Source: an uncultured Oscillospiraceae bacterium
Lineage (GTDB): Bacteria > Bacillota > Clostridia > Oscillospirales > Ruminococcaceae
Reading direction: 5' to 3'
NCBI GenBank assembly: GCA_910587135.1
Contig: CAJULF010000021.1
Span: forward strand, 1 to 47,342
DNA: 47,342 nucleotides
The position numbers were made by a program, and so were the translations under genes. Below are positions 23,487 through 31,544 of this stretch, piece after piece (positions within the stretch are counted from its first letter, which is position 1; every line of letters begins with the position of its first letter). The notes below the pieces were generated by a model. It saw nothing but the letters and a program-made list of their open reading frames with translations. It was not told the origin of the DNA and made no database searches.

Positions 23487-24062
23487 TCAAAAAAACAAAT
23501 GCTCAACCAATGTCTTGATTCCTATTCCGATAAGCACCAGACCGCCTATCAGCGAAGCCTTTGCGCCAAGAAGCGTTCCGAAGCGTTTTCCGCCCAGTGC
23601 CCCGACAAGGCTGATTACAAAAGTAACGACACCTATAAACATGGAGACGGGAACGATCTCCGCTTTCATAGCGGCAAATGTTACACCTACTATCAGCGCG
23701 TCAATGCTTGTCGCGGCAGCCTGCGCCAGCATCGTGGGAAACGTGAGCGAGTGCGGCGCTGACTGCCCCGATTGCCCTGCTTGCCTCGATTTAAGCTCCC
23801 CAACGCTTTCGATCACCATTTTTCCACCGATAAATCCCAGAACCGCCATAGCGAAAAAGTGATCCCACCTGCTTATCAGACCCGCAAAACCCGCCCCGAT
23901 AAAATACCCAATTATCGGCATTGCCGCCTGAAACGCTCCGAAAAGAGCCGCTGCGAGCACCGCTGTCCGCCGCCGCTTTATCATAAGCCCGTCCGACACC
24001 GCCGCCGCAAAAGCATCCATAGACAAACCAACCGCCAATAAAACCAACTCGGCAAAAGACAT
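23487..24062 (-). CDS. mntP: Manganese exporter MntP
   Basis: 191 aa, six TM helices. Two related halves carry the family's acidic motifs: VGLSMDAFAAAVSDG near the N-terminus and AAATSIDALIVGVTFA in the second half, the Asp residues binding Mn2+. The loop with KSRQAGQSGQSAPHS separates the halves. The start at 24062 is preceded by GGGGGTG. No yybP-ykoY riboswitch could be recognised; an SLR2 element lies 43 bp upstream. Confidence 0.9.
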   Translation of the reverse strand: MSFAELVLLAVGLSMDAFAAAVSDGLMIKRRRTAVLAAALFGAFQAAMPIIGYFIGAGFAGLISRWDHFFAMAVLGFIGGKMVIESVGELKSRQAGQSGQSAPHSLTFPTMLAQAAATSIDALIVGVTFAAMKAEIVPVSMFIGVVTFVISLVGALGGKRFGTLLGAKASLIGGLVLIGIGIKTLVEHLFF

Positions 24063-24104
24063 AAAGCACCCCCGACAAAATGACGCTTTTCCAAACACAA
24101 ACTA

Positions 24105-24281
24105 TTAAGGCAACACCGCACAAAGCTTGTGCGCAGATTGCGCCGTCATATTTTTCGTGATTGTACAAGTTATGCCGGCGGGCTGACGCCGACCAAGGAG
24201 AACCTGCGCAAGATTACGGAAAATATGCAGGCAAGATGCGTGCAAAGCGCGAAGCGCGGACCTTGCACGGTGGTGCCTTAA
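24105..24281 (+). mobile_element. SLR2 MITE-like element (177 bp)
   Basis: TTAAGGCAACACCGCACAA at the left, inverse of TTAAGGCACCACCGTGCAA at the right (16 of 19). The inside has several small hairpins and the motif AATATGCAGGCAAGATGCG that SLR3 shares. No protein-coding capacity. Confidence 0.7.
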
Positions 24282-24316
24282 ATTTTATGTGGAATACGCC
24301 ATTAACAGAACGGGAC

Positions 24317-24345
24317 TTGACAAAATAAACCGAGTATGCTATAAT
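24317..24345 (+). promoter_or_regulatory. Promoter of the radical SAM gene
   Basis: TTGACA (24317-24322), 17 bases, TATAAT (24340-24345), ending 38 bases before the TTG start. Confidence 0.85.
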
Positions 24346-24383
24346 GTTCACATGGCTATAAATTCGTGAACGGAGGTGGAAGC

Positions 24384-25250
24384 TTGCATAAGGTCAGGGC
24401 AAAAGGCATATTGTCATCGGGAAACGGAATGAACGTATATCGCGGCTGCTCCCATGGCTGCATATACTGCGACGCGCGGAGCGACTGTTACAATATGGAG
24501 CATGACTTCGAGGATATCGAGGTAAAAGAAAACGCGCCCGAGCTGCTTGAAGCGGCGATTCGGGCTAAACGTCGCCGCTGTATTATCAGCAGCGGAGCTA
24601 TGTGCGATCCATATCTTCCCGCGGAAAAAGAGCTTAAAATCACCCGCCGCTGTCTTGAAATTATTGAGCAATACCGCTTCGGCGCGGCTCTGCTTACAAA
24701 ATCCGATCTTATAATGCGGGATATAGACCTTCTCGACAGCATCAACCGCTGCGCCGGAGCATACGTTCAAATGACGCTGACAACCGCCGACGAAAAACTG
24801 TGTCGGATAGTGGAGCCGAACGTCTGCACTACCTCACGGCGATTTGAAGTTCTGTGTGAAATGAAAGAACGCGGAATACCCACGGTCATATGGCTGTGCC
24901 CAATTCTTCCCTTTATTAACGACACGGAGGAAAATATTCTGGCAATTATCGATATGGCAAAAAGAGCGGGCTGCTTCGGAATAATATCTTTCGGGATAGG
25001 ACTGACCTTGCGCAGCGGCGACCGCGAATATTATTACCAAGCGCTGGACAAGCACTTCCCCGGCTTGAAGCGGCGCTATGTCGAAACCTACGGCAGCGCC
25101 TATGAGCTTCCCGCCCCGAACGGCGGAAAACTGTGGAAGCTGCTTGTTTCGGAGTGCGAAAAATCCGGAATAGAGTGGCGAAGCGACATTATTTTTAAGA
25201 AAATGAGCCAAATAAAAGAGAGCGAACAGCTTACGCTGTTTGATATGTAG
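24384..25250 (+). CDS. Radical SAM protein, SPL-like (COG1533 type)
   Basis: 288 aa. The 4Fe-4S motif CSHGCIYC is at residues 22-29 in the context NVYRGCSHGCIYCDAR, typical of the spore-photoproduct-lyase-like proteins often annotated DNA repair photolyase (Rv2578c-like). SSGAMCDPYLPAEKELKITRRCLE and AALLTKSDLIMRDIDLL are further family blocks. TTG at 24384 is chosen: GGAGG lies 7 bases upstream, and the in-frame GTG upstream overlaps that site. Substrate unknown; true SplB has a C-terminal SP-binding cysteine I cannot locate with confidence. Confidence 0.85.
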   Translation: MHKVRAKGILSSGNGMNVYRGCSHGCIYCDARSDCYNMEHDFEDIEVKENAPELLEAAIRAKRRRCIISSGAMCDPYLPAEKELKITRRCLEIIEQYRFGAALLTKSDLIMRDIDLLDSINRCAGAYVQMTLTTADEKLCRIVEPNVCTTSRRFEVLCEMKERGIPTVIWLCPILPFINDTEENILAIIDMAKRAGCFGIISFGIGLTLRSGDREYYYQALDKHFPGLKRRYVETYGSAYELPAPNGGKLWKLLVSECEKSGIEWRSDIIFKKMSQIKESEQLTLFDM

Positions 25251-25274
25251 ATGTTCCGCTGTTTCAACAAACGC

Positions 25275-26330
25275 TTAATCCAGGAACACCTTTAAATTTT
25301 TGCTTCTTGACTGCTGACGCAGCTTGCGCAGAGCCTTTGCTTCTATCTGGCGGATCCGCTCGCGGGTAACCTTAAACTCCCTGCCCACCTCCTCAAGAGT
25401 ATGGGCGCGGTCGCTGCCTATCCCATAGCGGAATTTAAGCACGTCGCGCTCTCTTTCGGGCAGAGTGTCCAGAGCCTTGTTCAGTTCGTCCTTGAACACC
25501 GACTTCATGGCGGTGTCTATCGGCGCGGGAGCGTCCTCATCGGGGATAAAGTCGCCAAGAAAGCTGTCCTCTTCCTCGCCCACGGGAGCTTCCAGCGAAA
25601 CGGGGTCCTGCGCTATGCGGATTATTTCCCGCACACGGTCGGTGGTCATTTCAAGCTCCTCGGCTATCTCATCTATTGTCGGTTCATGCCCGTTTTTGTG
25701 GAGCAGCGCGTTCTGCGCCTTTTTTACCTTTGTAATGGTTTCCACCATATGCACGGGAATACGTATCGTTCTCGCCTGATCCGCTATGGCGCGGGTTATG
25801 GCCTGTCTTATCCACCATGTGGCATAGGTCGAGAATTTATAGCCCTTTGTGTAGTCGAATTTCTCCACCGCCTTGATAAGCCCGATATATCCCTCCTGGA
25901 TAAGGTCGAGAAAAGACATTCCTCGGCCTGCGTAGTGCTTGGCAATGCTTACCACCAATCTCAGATTTGCTTCGATCAATCTGTCACGCGCCGAAGGGTC
26001 GCCCCCTGCGATACGCTCCGCAAGCTCCACCTCCTCGTCCGCGCTCAGCAAAGGAATTTTTCCTATCTCTTTGAGGTGCATTTTAACAGGGTCGTCCACC
26101 GCTACGCCATCTCCCGAATCCTCGCTGATATCGAGAGCCTTGCTCAGATCCCCGTCAATATTGAAATCATCTTCAATTTTGATATTGTTGCTTTCAAGAA
26201 AGTCATAAAGCTGGTCAATATCCACGTCAATTTCTTCAATGGCATTGTTTATCTGCTGAGAGGTGAGCTTTCCGTTCTTCTTCCCACATTCCAGAAGCTC
26301 GTTAAATACAGCCCTTGTAATACTATTCAT
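25275..26330 (-). CDS. RpoD-like group 1/2 sigma factor, second paralogue
   Basis: 351 aa. It has region 1.1-like N-terminus, region 1.2-2 (VKMHLKEIGKIPLLSADEE, FLDLIQEGYIGLIKAVEKFDYTKGYKFSTYATWWIRQAITRAIADQARTIRIP), region 3, and region 4 (RERDVLKFRYGIGSDRAHTLEEVGREFKVTRERIRQIE). The -10 and -35 recognition helices are nearly the same as in the canonical sigma-A encoded next door, so it should read similar promoters. It differs in YAGRGMSFLDLI and in the region 4.1 GSDRAHT segment. AAAGGA precedes the ATG. Probably a group 2 sigma for stress or growth-phase use (inference). Confidence 0.9.
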   Translation of the reverse strand: MNSITRAVFNELLECGKKNGKLTSQQINNAIEEIDVDIDQLYDFLESNNIKIEDDFNIDGDLSKALDISEDSGDGVAVDDPVKMHLKEIGKIPLLSADEEVELAERIAGGDPSARDRLIEANLRLVVSIAKHYAGRGMSFLDLIQEGYIGLIKAVEKFDYTKGYKFSTYATWWIRQAITRAIADQARTIRIPVHMVETITKVKKAQNALLHKNGHEPTIDEIAEELEMTTDRVREIIRIAQDPVSLEAPVGEEEDSFLGDFIPDEDAPAPIDTAMKSVFKDELNKALDTLPERERDVLKFRYGIGSDRAHTLEEVGREFKVTRERIRQIEAKALRKLRQQSRSKNLKVFLD

Positions 26331-26396
26331 ATTATAGATCCTTTCGTTGCACTACTCCCGAAAACGCCAAAGCGCCGCGCCATGCCAATATGTATT

Positions 26397-27488
26397 TTAT
26401 TCAAGAAAATCCTTCAGTTTTCTGCTTCTGGTGGGATGACGCAATTTTCTCAGCGCCTTGGTTTCTATCTGACGGATCCGCTCGCGGGTGACCTGAAACT
26501 CCTGACCGACCTCTTCAAGCGTCCTCTGCCGCCCGTCTATAAGACCGAAGCGCAGAATTATAACGCGCTTTTCTCTCTCGGTAAGAGTATCCAATACCTC
26601 TCCCAGCATGGATTTGAGCATACTGTTGCATGCCTCGTCCGCGGGCGCGGGCGCGTCGTCATCGGGTATGAAATCGCCGAGGTGGCTGTCCTCCTCCTCG
26701 CCGATAGGGGTTTCGAGAGACACGGGATCCTGCGCTATGCGGATAATTTCCCTTACCTTGTCCGTGGACATTCCGAGGAATTCCGCTATCTCGTCCTCGC
26801 TCGGCTCACAGCCGTTTTCATGCAGGAGCTGGCTCTGCGCTTTCTTCACGCGGGTTATGGTCTCCACCATATGAACGGGTATGCGGATCGTCCTCGCCTG
26901 GTCCGCTATCGCCCTTGTAATCGACTGCCTTATCCACCATGTGGCGTAGGTGGAGAATTTGAATCCCTTGGTATAGTCGAACTTGTCCACCGCCTTGATA
27001 AGCCCCATGTTGCCCTCCTGGATAAGGTCAAGGAACTGCATTCCGCGGCGCACATACTTCTTCGCTATACTTACGACAAGACGCAGATTGGCCTCGCTGA
27101 GGCGCTTTTTGGCATAGGGATCGCCGTTCGCCATTCTCGCCGCAAGGTCTATTTCCTCCTCGGTGGTCAGCAGCGGTATCCTGCCTATTTCTTTCAGATA
27201 CAGCTTTACGGAATCGTCCGCGAGAACCGCGTCGGCATCAATGCTGTCAATATCGTCGTGGTCGGAGCAGTCGAGGATATTGTCGATGTCGAAATCCGCA
27301 TCAAAATCGTCCACTACCTTGATATTCAGACGTTCTATCTTTTCGTAGAGGCGGTTAATCTGGTCCGCGTCAAAGCTCAGCGCCTCCAGAACGTCGGTTA
27401 TTTCCCTTGTTGTAAGACTGCCCTTCTGCTTGCCTTGATTCAGCAGCTCCTCCAGTCCTCCGACAGCCGTTTCCCTGTTTTCTGACAT
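26397..27488 (-). CDS. rpoD: RNA polymerase primary sigma factor (sigma-A)
   Basis: 363 aa with regions 1.1, 1.2-2.4, 3 and 4. The region 2.4 and 4.2 sequences (KFSTYATWWIRQSITRAIADQARTIRIPVHM and LRFGLIDGRQRTLEEVGQEFQVTRERIRQIETKALRKLRHPTRSRKLKDFLE) are those of housekeeping sigma-A. Its ATG overlaps the dnaG stop by one base, preceded by GGAGAAG. dnaG-rpoD is the standard macromolecular synthesis order; here a second rpoD-like gene follows 66 bp later. Confidence 0.95.
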   Translation of the reverse strand: MSENRETAVGGLEELLNQGKQKGSLTTREITDVLEALSFDADQINRLYEKIERLNIKVVDDFDADFDIDNILDCSDHDDIDSIDADAVLADDSVKLYLKEIGRIPLLTTEEEIDLAARMANGDPYAKKRLSEANLRLVVSIAKKYVRRGMQFLDLIQEGNMGLIKAVDKFDYTKGFKFSTYATWWIRQSITRAIADQARTIRIPVHMVETITRVKKAQSQLLHENGCEPSEDEIAEFLGMSTDKVREIIRIAQDPVSLETPIGEEEDSHLGDFIPDDDAPAPADEACNSMLKSMLGEVLDTLTEREKRVIILRFGLIDGRQRTLEEVGQEFQVTRERIRQIETKALRKLRHPTRSRKLKDFLE

Positions 27489-29233
27489 TACTTTTTCTTC
27501 TCCTTTAATTCATCTGCAAACCTTTTTATTTCGTCGATTGACATATCCGAAGCGGGTTTTTGTTCCCTGCTCCGGTGGTAATCGTTAAGTACGTTTATAT
27601 AATCCTCCAGCGCGTCCGCGTCAAACGCGGATATATCATCGCTGACTATCGCCGTTATTCTTCCCATTTCATTGCCTTCAAATTCCTCATTAAACAAGGA
27701 AATATCGGGCACCGCACCTCTTTCGACAATATTCGACAGACTATCGAACACGCGTCGGTTAAAATCCGTGGCAAAGCCTTTTTCCAAACGCTCCCTTACC
27801 CTGCCCAAGCCCTCGGGATTATGATAGAGCCAGCAGATGATCCCTCGCTCCGCTTTTTCCTCGCGCGGGAACTTATAGGCTTCGGGGTTGATCTTATCAC
27901 TGTTGCGCGGTCGTATCAGCTCGCGGGTGAAGTCCCGTTCGGCACGGCTTCTGCTGCGCTTCATCTGAACAGCGACCGCCGACCGTACCGTCTCGGACGG
28001 TATTCCGGCGTTTCTTGCGGCGCGGGAGATGTATACCTCTCTGTCCAGCGGATCGGAAATTCCCGCCAGAAAACCCACCGCTTTTTTCAGGTAAGCCGAC
28101 TTTCCGTCCTCCGTCATAAGGTCAAGTCCCTGTGCCAGCTTGTCCATTTCGTAATCCATAGCACTGCCGGAGCTTTCCACAAGATGACGGAACGCTTCCG
28201 CGCCGAATTTTTTTATAAACTCATCGGGATCCTTTGCGCCGTCCATCTTAAGTACCCGCGCTTTTATCCCCGCCTCGGCGAAAAGATTTATTCCGCGGGA
28301 AGCCGCCTTTTGTCCCGCCGCGTCCGCATCGTAGGACAGAATAACCTCTTTCTTTCCCATTCGCCCAAGAAGCCTCGCCTGATACGGCGTTATAGCCGTT
28401 CCCAGCGATGCCACCGCGCTGTCAAATCCCGCCTGGTGCATTGAAATAACGTCCATATAGCCCTCACAGAGGATAAAGTAATCCGCCTTGGAGTTCTTGG
28501 CATAATTCAGCGCGAACAGCGTTTCCCGCTTCTGAAACACAAGCGTTTCATCGCTGTTGAGATACTTCGCGGGCATTCCTTCCTGCAAAGCTCTCCCTCC
28601 AAAAGCGACGATATTCCCCCTCAGGTCGAAAATGGGAAACATAAGACGGTTTCGGAACTTATCGTACATTTTATTGTTGTTCCGCGCCAGAAGCGCACCG
28701 TCGGCAAGCTCGTAGTCGCTGTACCCCAGACCCCTCATATACATATGCAGCTTATGGTAATCGTCCGCGGCAAATCCCAGTCCGAAGCGCCGTATCGTGT
28801 GCTCGGTCAGCCCGCGGCCGGTTATGTAGCTCATACCGGCTTGTCCATCGGGAGCGAAAAGCTGCTGATGGAAGAACCTCCCCGCAGCGCGGTTCATTTC
28901 ATAGAGCCGCCTGCGCTGCGTTTCCCTGCCGTCGGTGCGCTCCTCGGGCATTGACATATTAGCCCGCTGCGCCAGAAATTTCACCGACTCTATATAATCG
29001 AGATTTTCGATCTGCCGTATAAAAGTTACCACGTCGCCGCCCACACCGCAGCCAAAGCAGTAAAAGCTGTTTGTGGCGGGGTAGAAATGGCAGGATGGCG
29101 TACCCTCCGAGTGAAACGGACAGCGGCAGACATAGGTGTTACCCGCGCGTTTCAGCTCGACATAGCTCCGCGCCACGTCAACAATATCGTTATTATCACG
29201 AAGCTCCCTCAGGAACTCCTCGGGCAAAGCCAT
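27488..29233 (-). CDS. dnaG: DNA primase
   Basis: 581 aa. Zinc-binding domain with Cys38, His41, Cys59, Cys62 (CPFH...CFGC), TOPRIM core from about 255 (ADYFILCEGYMDVISMHQAGF, LSYDADAAGQKAA), and a C-terminal DnaB-interaction region. Synthesises RNA primers at the replication fork. ATG at 29233 follows GGGGGTG at 5-6 bases; an in-frame GTG two codons earlier is the alternative. The gap to dgt is 67 bp, so it is probably read from the yigZ-dgt transcript. Confidence 0.95.
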   Translation of the reverse strand: MALPEEFLRELRDNNDIVDVARSYVELKRAGNTYVCRCPFHSEGTPSCHFYPATNSFYCFGCGVGGDVVTFIRQIENLDYIESVKFLAQRANMSMPEERTDGRETQRRRLYEMNRAAGRFFHQQLFAPDGQAGMSYITGRGLTEHTIRRFGLGFAADDYHKLHMYMRGLGYSDYELADGALLARNNNKMYDKFRNRLMFPIFDLRGNIVAFGGRALQEGMPAKYLNSDETLVFQKRETLFALNYAKNSKADYFILCEGYMDVISMHQAGFDSAVASLGTAITPYQARLLGRMGKKEVILSYDADAAGQKAASRGINLFAEAGIKARVLKMDGAKDPDEFIKKFGAEAFRHLVESSGSAMDYEMDKLAQGLDLMTEDGKSAYLKKAVGFLAGISDPLDREVYISRAARNAGIPSETVRSAVAVQMKRSRSRAERDFTRELIRPRNSDKINPEAYKFPREEKAERGIICWLYHNPEGLGRVRERLEKGFATDFNRRVFDSLSNIVERGAVPDISLFNEEFEGNEMGRITAIVSDDISAFDADALEDYINVLNDYHRSREQKPASDMSIDEIKRFADELKEKKK

Positions 29234-29300
29234 GCCCACACCCCCGTTCGGCAGACAGTTTATAAGCGGCAGCTCGTTTAAAACCCCGGCTGCTCGACAA

Positions 29301-30317
29301 TCACCTGTTCACTGTAATCGCTCCATTCCAGCCTTTGGGAATGCAAAGCTCCTTAAAATAATCCACCGCATAGTCGTCCGTCATTCCGCTTATAAAATCC
29401 CCCACAGCCGTGGGCAGGTCAAAGCGCTCGGCTATTTTAAGATAAAGCGGCGGCATTTTCCGCGGATTATCATAAAAATATTTATAGAGATATTCGATAA
29501 TAAAGCCCGCCTTATCCTTTTCGGCAACGGTGGGCGCTGCGCGGTATACCCTCTCGAACATAAACGCGCGAAGCTCGTCGTGCGCCCGCTGAACCTCATC
29601 GTCCATCCTGACCGTTTCGACGCTGTTCTCCGCCAGCGAGCGCACCAGCGTAGTAATACGCGCAGATTTGGTTTTGCCAAGCACCCTTATCGGGTATTCG
29701 GGAAGATCACTCTCGCAGATAACTCCCCCGCGTATCGCGTCCTCGATATCATGGTTTATATAGGCTATCTTATCGCAGCAGCGCACCACCATGCCCTCAT
29801 GAGTTTTGGGCAGGTCCGCCTTGCCGGTGTGCCCGACTATCCCGTCGATGACCTCCGCAGTGAGATTAAGCCCCGCGCCATCGTTTTCGATACACTCCAC
29901 AACACGCCTGCTCTGGAGATTATGCGCGAAGCCATGCGGCATAAGTCCGTTCAGCACCCTCTCGCCGTCATGACCGAAGGGTGTATGCCCAAGGTCGTGC
30001 CCAAGCGCGATAGCCTCTGTCAGATCCTCGTTAAGCCCCAGCGCAACCGCAACGGTGCGGGATATCTGGCTCACCTCGAGAGTATGCGTAAGGCGTGTGC
30101 GGTAATGGTCGGAATGAGGGATAAGAAAAACCTGTGTCTTGTGTTTGAGCCGTCTGAAAGCCCTGCAATGAATTATCCTGTCTCTGTCGCGCTGAAAATC
30201 CGTGCGGAAATCGCAGGGCGGCTCATAGCGCGCCCGCCCCTTGCTGTCGGCGGATTTGCAGGCATATTCGCTCAGAATCAGCCTTTCATTTTCGATAGTC
30301 TTTTCGCGAGGGAGCAT
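29301..30317 (-). CDS. dgt: dGTPase-like HD-domain triphosphohydrolase
   Basis: 338 aa. HD motif residues are in RTRLTHTLEVSQI (first His) and AIALGHDLGHTPFGHDGE (His-Asp), followed by SRRVVECIE and further helical blocks of the Dgt family 2/3. It hydrolyses dNTPs to nucleoside and tripolyphosphate. AAAGG precedes the ATG at 30317 at about 10 bases. A longer open frame upstream has no ribosome binding site. Placed just ahead of dnaG, as in many Firmicutes, tying dNTP control to replication. Confidence 0.9.
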   Translation of the reverse strand: MLPREKTIENERLILSEYACKSADSKGRARYEPPCDFRTDFQRDRDRIIHCRAFRRLKHKTQVFLIPHSDHYRTRLTHTLEVSQISRTVAVALGLNEDLTEAIALGHDLGHTPFGHDGERVLNGLMPHGFAHNLQSRRVVECIENDGAGLNLTAEVIDGIVGHTGKADLPKTHEGMVVRCCDKIAYINHDIEDAIRGGVICESDLPEYPIRVLGKTKSARITTLVRSLAENSVETVRMDDEVQRAHDELRAFMFERVYRAAPTVAEKDKAGFIIEYLYKYFYDNPRKMPPLYLKIAERFDLPTAVGDFISGMTDDYAVDYFKELCIPKGWNGAITVNR

Positions 30318-30457
30318 AATTTCACTACCTTTCCCGGATGTCAGCATAAACCAAAGCGATGAAGCGGACCGCCCCAACTTCCCTACATAAATATATACAA
30401 ATTTCGCCCTGCAAAAACCTTTTTCGCGGAGGAGAAGCACCCTAAATTTTGTGAAAT

Positions 30458-31078
30458 CTACGCAAAATCATACCATATTTTTTGTGCAGTTTTCACATCA
30501 ATATTACCGCTGCAAATATCAACAAGTTTAGCCTTAAGAGTTTCGGAGCTCTCCTCACGGATACATAGGTTTATTTTCACGCTGTCGGAGAACTCCTCGC
30601 TCTCCACCCGCGCGTCCAGCTCCGCAAATACCTGCGGAAGCTTTCCGTAAAGGCTGTAGTCCACCGTAAGCTCCAGCCGCTCCGCCAATGCCATCAGCTT
30701 TATCTCCGCGGCGTCGGCGGCGTCCTTCGCTCCGCGCGTATATGCCCTCACAAGTCCGCCCGCGCCCAGCATTATTCCGCCGAAATACCGCGTGACCACG
30801 CAGCAAATGTCGGTCAGTCCCTCTTTGCGCAGCACCTCGTAGATCGGTACGCCCGCCGTTCCGCCCGGTTCGCCGTCGTCGGAGTGGCGCGCAATATTGT
30901 TCTCCCGAAGTATATAAGCGTAACAGTTATGAGTAGCCTTTCTGTGAAGCGAACGTATCTCCTCAACAAACGCCGTTGCCTGCTCCTCATCGGAAACGGG
31001 ACAAAGGTAACCTATAAACTCGGACTTCTTTTCGATAAACCTCGCCTCGCATCGTCTCGCAATGGTCTTATATTCCAA
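30458..31078 (-). CDS. yigZ: YigZ/IMPACT-family protein
   Basis: 206 aa. The N-terminal UPF0029 domain has KKSEFIGYLCPVSDEEQATAFVEEIRSLHRKATHNCYAYI and HSDDGEPGGTAGVPIYEVL and CVVTRYFGGIMLGAGGLVRAYTRGAKDA; the C-terminal half is the DUF1949 ferredoxin-like domain. The TTG at 31078 follows GGGGG by 8 bases and is preferred over an earlier ATG without a site. Molecular role not settled; IMPACT in eukaryotes affects Gcn2. Probably first gene of the transcript running into dgt, dnaG and the sigma genes. Confidence 0.9.
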   Translation of the reverse strand: MEYKTIARRCEARFIEKKSEFIGYLCPVSDEEQATAFVEEIRSLHRKATHNCYAYILRENNIARHSDDGEPGGTAGVPIYEVLRKEGLTDICCVVTRYFGGIMLGAGGLVRAYTRGAKDAADAAEIKLMALAERLELTVDYSLYGKLPQVFAELDARVESEEFSDSVKINLCIREESSETLKAKLVDICSGNIDVKTAQKIWYDFA

Positions 31079-31114
31079 AAAAATGCCCCCTTTTCCGACA
31101 TTGCCTAACACAAA

Positions 31115-31143
31115 AACTCACGCATAATAATTATGCGTGAGTT
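31115..31143 (-). terminator. Terminator of rpmE
   Basis: Stem AACTCACGCATAA paired with its complement around a central T, followed on the minus strand by TTTTTGTGTT. It lies about 60 bases beyond the rpmE stop and just before yigZ begins. Confidence 0.85.
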
Positions 31144-31202
31144 CGTGTGTTCGTTTGTTCGTGTGTTTTTTAGTTTCCACAGCCGCCAAGCCGCCGTACA
31201 AA

Positions 31203-31406
31203 TTACTTGCCGCGATTATAACGCTTATTGAATCTGTCAACACGTCCGCCCGAGTCAACCAACTTCTGCTTGCCGGTAAAGAAAGGATGGCACTTGGAGC
31301 ATATCTCCACTCTGATATCCTTCTTTGTGGAGCGGGTAGCTATCTCGTTGCCGCAAGCGCATCTGATAGTAGTTGCCTCATATGCGGGATGGATATTCTC
31401 TTTCAT
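31203..31406 (-). CDS. rpmE: Ribosomal protein L31, zinc-binding type
   Basis: 67 aa. MKENIHPAYEATTIRCACGNEI...ICSKCHPFFTGKQKLVDSGGRVDRFNKRY is L31, with Cys16, Cys18, Cys36 and Cys39 ready to bind zinc (the C+ form). The ATG at 31406 lies 6 bases after GAGGTG. Own promoter and terminator; monocistronic. Confidence 0.96.
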   Translation of the reverse strand: MKENIHPAYEATTIRCACGNEIATRSTKKDIRVEICSKCHPFFTGKQKLVDSGGRVDRFNKRYNRGK

Positions 31407-31481
31407 CGTCGTCACCTCGTATCATTAACAAATTGCTGAGTACTGCCCCGATTTCGGGTATTCATATCACTACAAGATAAT

Positions 31482-31510
31482 ATTATATCATACTGTCCCC
31501 AAAAAATCAA
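31482..31510 (-). promoter_or_regulatory. Promoter of rpmE
   Basis: On the minus strand: TTGATT (31510-31505), 17 bases, TATAAT (31487-31482). The leader is about 70 bases. Confidence 0.8.
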
Positions 31511-31544
31511 GTGCTTTTTCAACTTTTTTCTTAGAAATATACGG

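Noticed and set aside
23487..24383. yybP-ykoY manganese riboswitch upstream of mntP
   Set aside because: The expected upstream region is occupied by an SLR2 element and shows none of the conserved riboswitch motifs.
25401..27485. 694-codon open frame on the plus strand across both sigma genes
   Set aside because: It is the antisense frame of two strongly conserved genes, has low-complexity composition and no ribosome binding site.
29232..30362. 376-codon plus-strand frame across dgt
   Set aside because: Shadow of the conserved HD-domain gene on the other strand; no family features.
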